The position numbers were made by a program, and so were the translations under genes. A stretch of 64,000 nt of DNA from Candidatus Poribacteria bacterium (GTDB lineage: Bacteria > Poribacteria > WGA-4E > WGA-3G): NCBI GenBank assembly GCA_022821965.1, contig JAJECN010000022.1:124001-188000 (forward strand), in the 5' to 3' direction. Shown piece by piece: positions 62,846-64,000 of the stretch. The stretch's first letter is position 1. Each line of letters opens with the position of its first letter. The notes below the pieces were generated by a model, which searched no databases, was not told the origin of the DNA, and was given only the letters and a program-made list of their open reading frames with translations.

Positions 62846-63736
62846 CTACTCTTCCTCCTCGATCGGCTTACCAGTGAGGGCAATAAAAACGTCCTCCAAT
62901 GTTCCGAGGTCACCATTCTCTGATGGTGTGTTAGCAATGAGTTCTTCGACGGTCCCTTCAGCGATAAATCGTCCTTTGTCAATAATCGCGATCTTATCAC
63001 ACAATCTTTCAGCCTCCGCCATATCGTGTGTCGTTAGGACGATGACAGCGTTGCGTTCTTGGCGGATCTCCTCAATAAAGGCTTGCACATCGCGCTTGGA
63101 TTTGGGGTCGAGTCCTGTTGTCGGTTCATCAAGCAGAAGGAGCATAGGAGTGGTGAGTAGGGCGCGTGCGATTGCGACTTTCTGTTGCATCCCGCGCGAT
63201 AAGTGCTCCATCTCTTCGTTCATCCGATCTGGGTCAAAACCGAGTCTTTCTAAAATCTGCTTTGATTTTCGCTCGGCTTCGTCAGCGGGAATACCGTAAA
63301 GGCGTGCAGCATAAATCAGATTTTCTGCTGAAGAGAGGCGTTTAAAGAACGAGGCTTCGACAGACACACGATTCATTATCTGTCTGACCTTTAGGCTCTC
63401 CGTTACAACATCGTCTCCGAAGACGTGAATACTCCCCGCATCAGGGGTAAGTAGCGTTGAAATAAGGCGAATCAAGGTTGACTTCCCTGAGCCATTTGCA
63501 CCGAGAATACCATAGATTTCCCCGATGTTAACTTCTAAGGAGATGTCGTCAACTGCACGGATGACCTCTTTCTCTCGCTTGAACACGTTCTGAATTTTCT
63601 GATGAAAACGTAATTTATCATTTGTCCGCTTGGTTCGATGAAAATGTTTCGTTACCTTGTGGACAGCTAATCCATAGATAGGTTGCTCCACCTTTTTCCC
63701 TCTCACTAAACTGGTAGTTTCCAAAACTCTTGACAT
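62846..63736 (-). CDS. ABC transporter ATP-binding protein
   Basis: 296 residues from ATG 63736. Walker A GANGSGKST, signature LSRGMQQKVAIARALL, Walker B LLLLDEPTTGLD, switch TTHDMAEAE. A TTG ten codons earlier exists, but it overlaps a TATAAT box. The ~50-residue N-terminal extension (HKVTKHFHRTKRTNDKLRFH) resembles polysaccharide- or drug-export ATPases. Confidence 0.9.
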   Translation of the reverse strand: MSRVLETTSLVRGKKVEQPIYGLAVHKVTKHFHRTKRTNDKLRFHQKIQNVFKREKEVIRAVDDISLEVNIGEIYGILGANGSGKSTLIRLISTLLTPDAGSIHVFGDDVVTESLKVRQIMNRVSVEASFFKRLSSAENLIYAARLYGIPADEAERKSKQILERLGFDPDRMNEEMEHLSRGMQQKVAIARALLTTPMLLLLDEPTTGLDPKSKRDVQAFIEEIRQERNAVIVLTTHDMAEAERLCDKIAIIDKGRFIAEGTVEELIANTPSENGDLGTLEDVFIALTGKPIEEEE

Positions 63737-63885
63737 TTCACAGGCACTCTTATATATTATACCCAAAGTTCGTGAACATTTGGTAATTTATTTTTCGCCG
63801 ATTTGAAACAGAGTGGAGCATTTAGCAATAACACTCACACCTCTTATATTGTTGGAACTTATACAAAGAAAAGAGCGGAGGAACA

Positions 63886-64000
63886 ATGCCGAAGATCAAA
63901 GGTCCAGCTATCTTCCTCGCCCAATTTATGCGGGACGAGGCTCCATACGATACTATGGAAAATATTGGGAAATGGGTTGCAAGCTTGGGGTACAAAGGTG
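63886..64000 (+). CDS. Sugar phosphate isomerase/epimerase-type TIM-barrel protein, 5' end
   Basis: The first 38 codons are in the window (GGAGG upstream of ATG 63886): MPKIKGPAIFLAQFMRDEAP, then YDTMENIGKWVASLGYKG. The SLGYKG ending resembles the first strand of AP-endonuclease-2-type barrels. The rest is beyond the window. Confidence 0.6.
   Translation, partial: MPKIKGPAIFLAQFMRDEAPYDTMENIGKWVASLGYKG

Overview
The window is a bacterial chromosome segment of moderate GC content, dense in genes. Its gene mix is typical of the candidate phylum Poribacteria or a close uncultured relative: phytanoyl-CoA dioxygenase-like enzymes, exported WD40 and LamG proteins, a Tricorn-type protease, a DUF6785-type membrane protein, AP-endonuclease-like TIM-barrel proteins and many PIN-type toxin-antitoxin pieces. 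That placement is inferred from gene content and not proven.

Layout. 1-2.3 kb: the end of an ISAs1-type transposase running into an exported WD40 protein whose last repeat is cut off. 2.7-6.9 kb: a GNAT acetyltransferase, rsgA and infA on the minus strand, then a phytanoyl dioxygenase and a DMT permease on the plus strand. 7.2-12.9 kb: a minus-strand accessory block holding two paralogous secreted proteins, four tandem paralogues of a second secreted family, and an ECF sigma factor fused through a membrane segment to a large, possibly glycosidase-like domain. 13.2-16.3 kb: a DMT permease remnant, a PIN toxin with two putative antitoxin-like genes, and two envelope-type unknowns. 16.5-21.8 kb: tRNA-Arg(CCG), an SMP-30 protein, dut, thyA, a winged-helix protein, folA, a ThuA-like protein and a NagA-like deacetylase.

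21.9-41.7 kb is a near-complete str-S10-spc-alpha supercluster: rpsL, rpsG, fusA, tuf, rpsJ, rplC, rplD, rplW, rplB, rpsS, rplV, rpsC, rplP, rpmC, rpsQ, rplN, rplX, rplE, rpsN, rpsH, rplF, rplR, rpsE, rplO, secY, rpmJ, rpsM, rpsK, rpsD, rpoA, rplQ. rpmD, adk and map are missing and infA lies elsewhere. It starts at a consensus sigma-70 promoter followed by an attenuator-like leader. Imperfect inverted repeats of about 90-140 bp sit in several of its gaps, one exactly where rpmD would be. S12 carries Arg at positions 43 and 88, where Lys-to-Arg changes give streptomycin resistance in other bacteria.

41.9-53.8 kb holds envelope proteins (FadL-like OMP, Tyr-rich lipoprotein, another lipoprotein), a membrane cytochrome with three CxxCH motifs, a LamG protein, a DUF6785-type protein, a TIM-barrel isomerase, a second phytanoyl dioxygenase, an ABC-2 permease and an acetate kinase. 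53.9-58.1 kb is a mobile/defence-like island: an orphan HigA-like antitoxin joined to a duplicated ackA fragment, a fusion of TcmP with its usual partner, the three-Cys-motif (DUF5131) protein, a UPF0175 antitoxin, and a second copy of the PIN pair. 58.2-64 kb holds the Tricorn-like protease, a 251-bp MITE-like element, an ABC exporter pair, and the start of a TIM-barrel gene.

The most novel candidates are the two-copy PIN/duplicated-domain modules, the TcmP-DUF5131 fusion with a retained internal start, the sigma-membrane-hydrolase fusion, the four-paralogue secreted family, and the repeat families in and around the ribosomal cluster.
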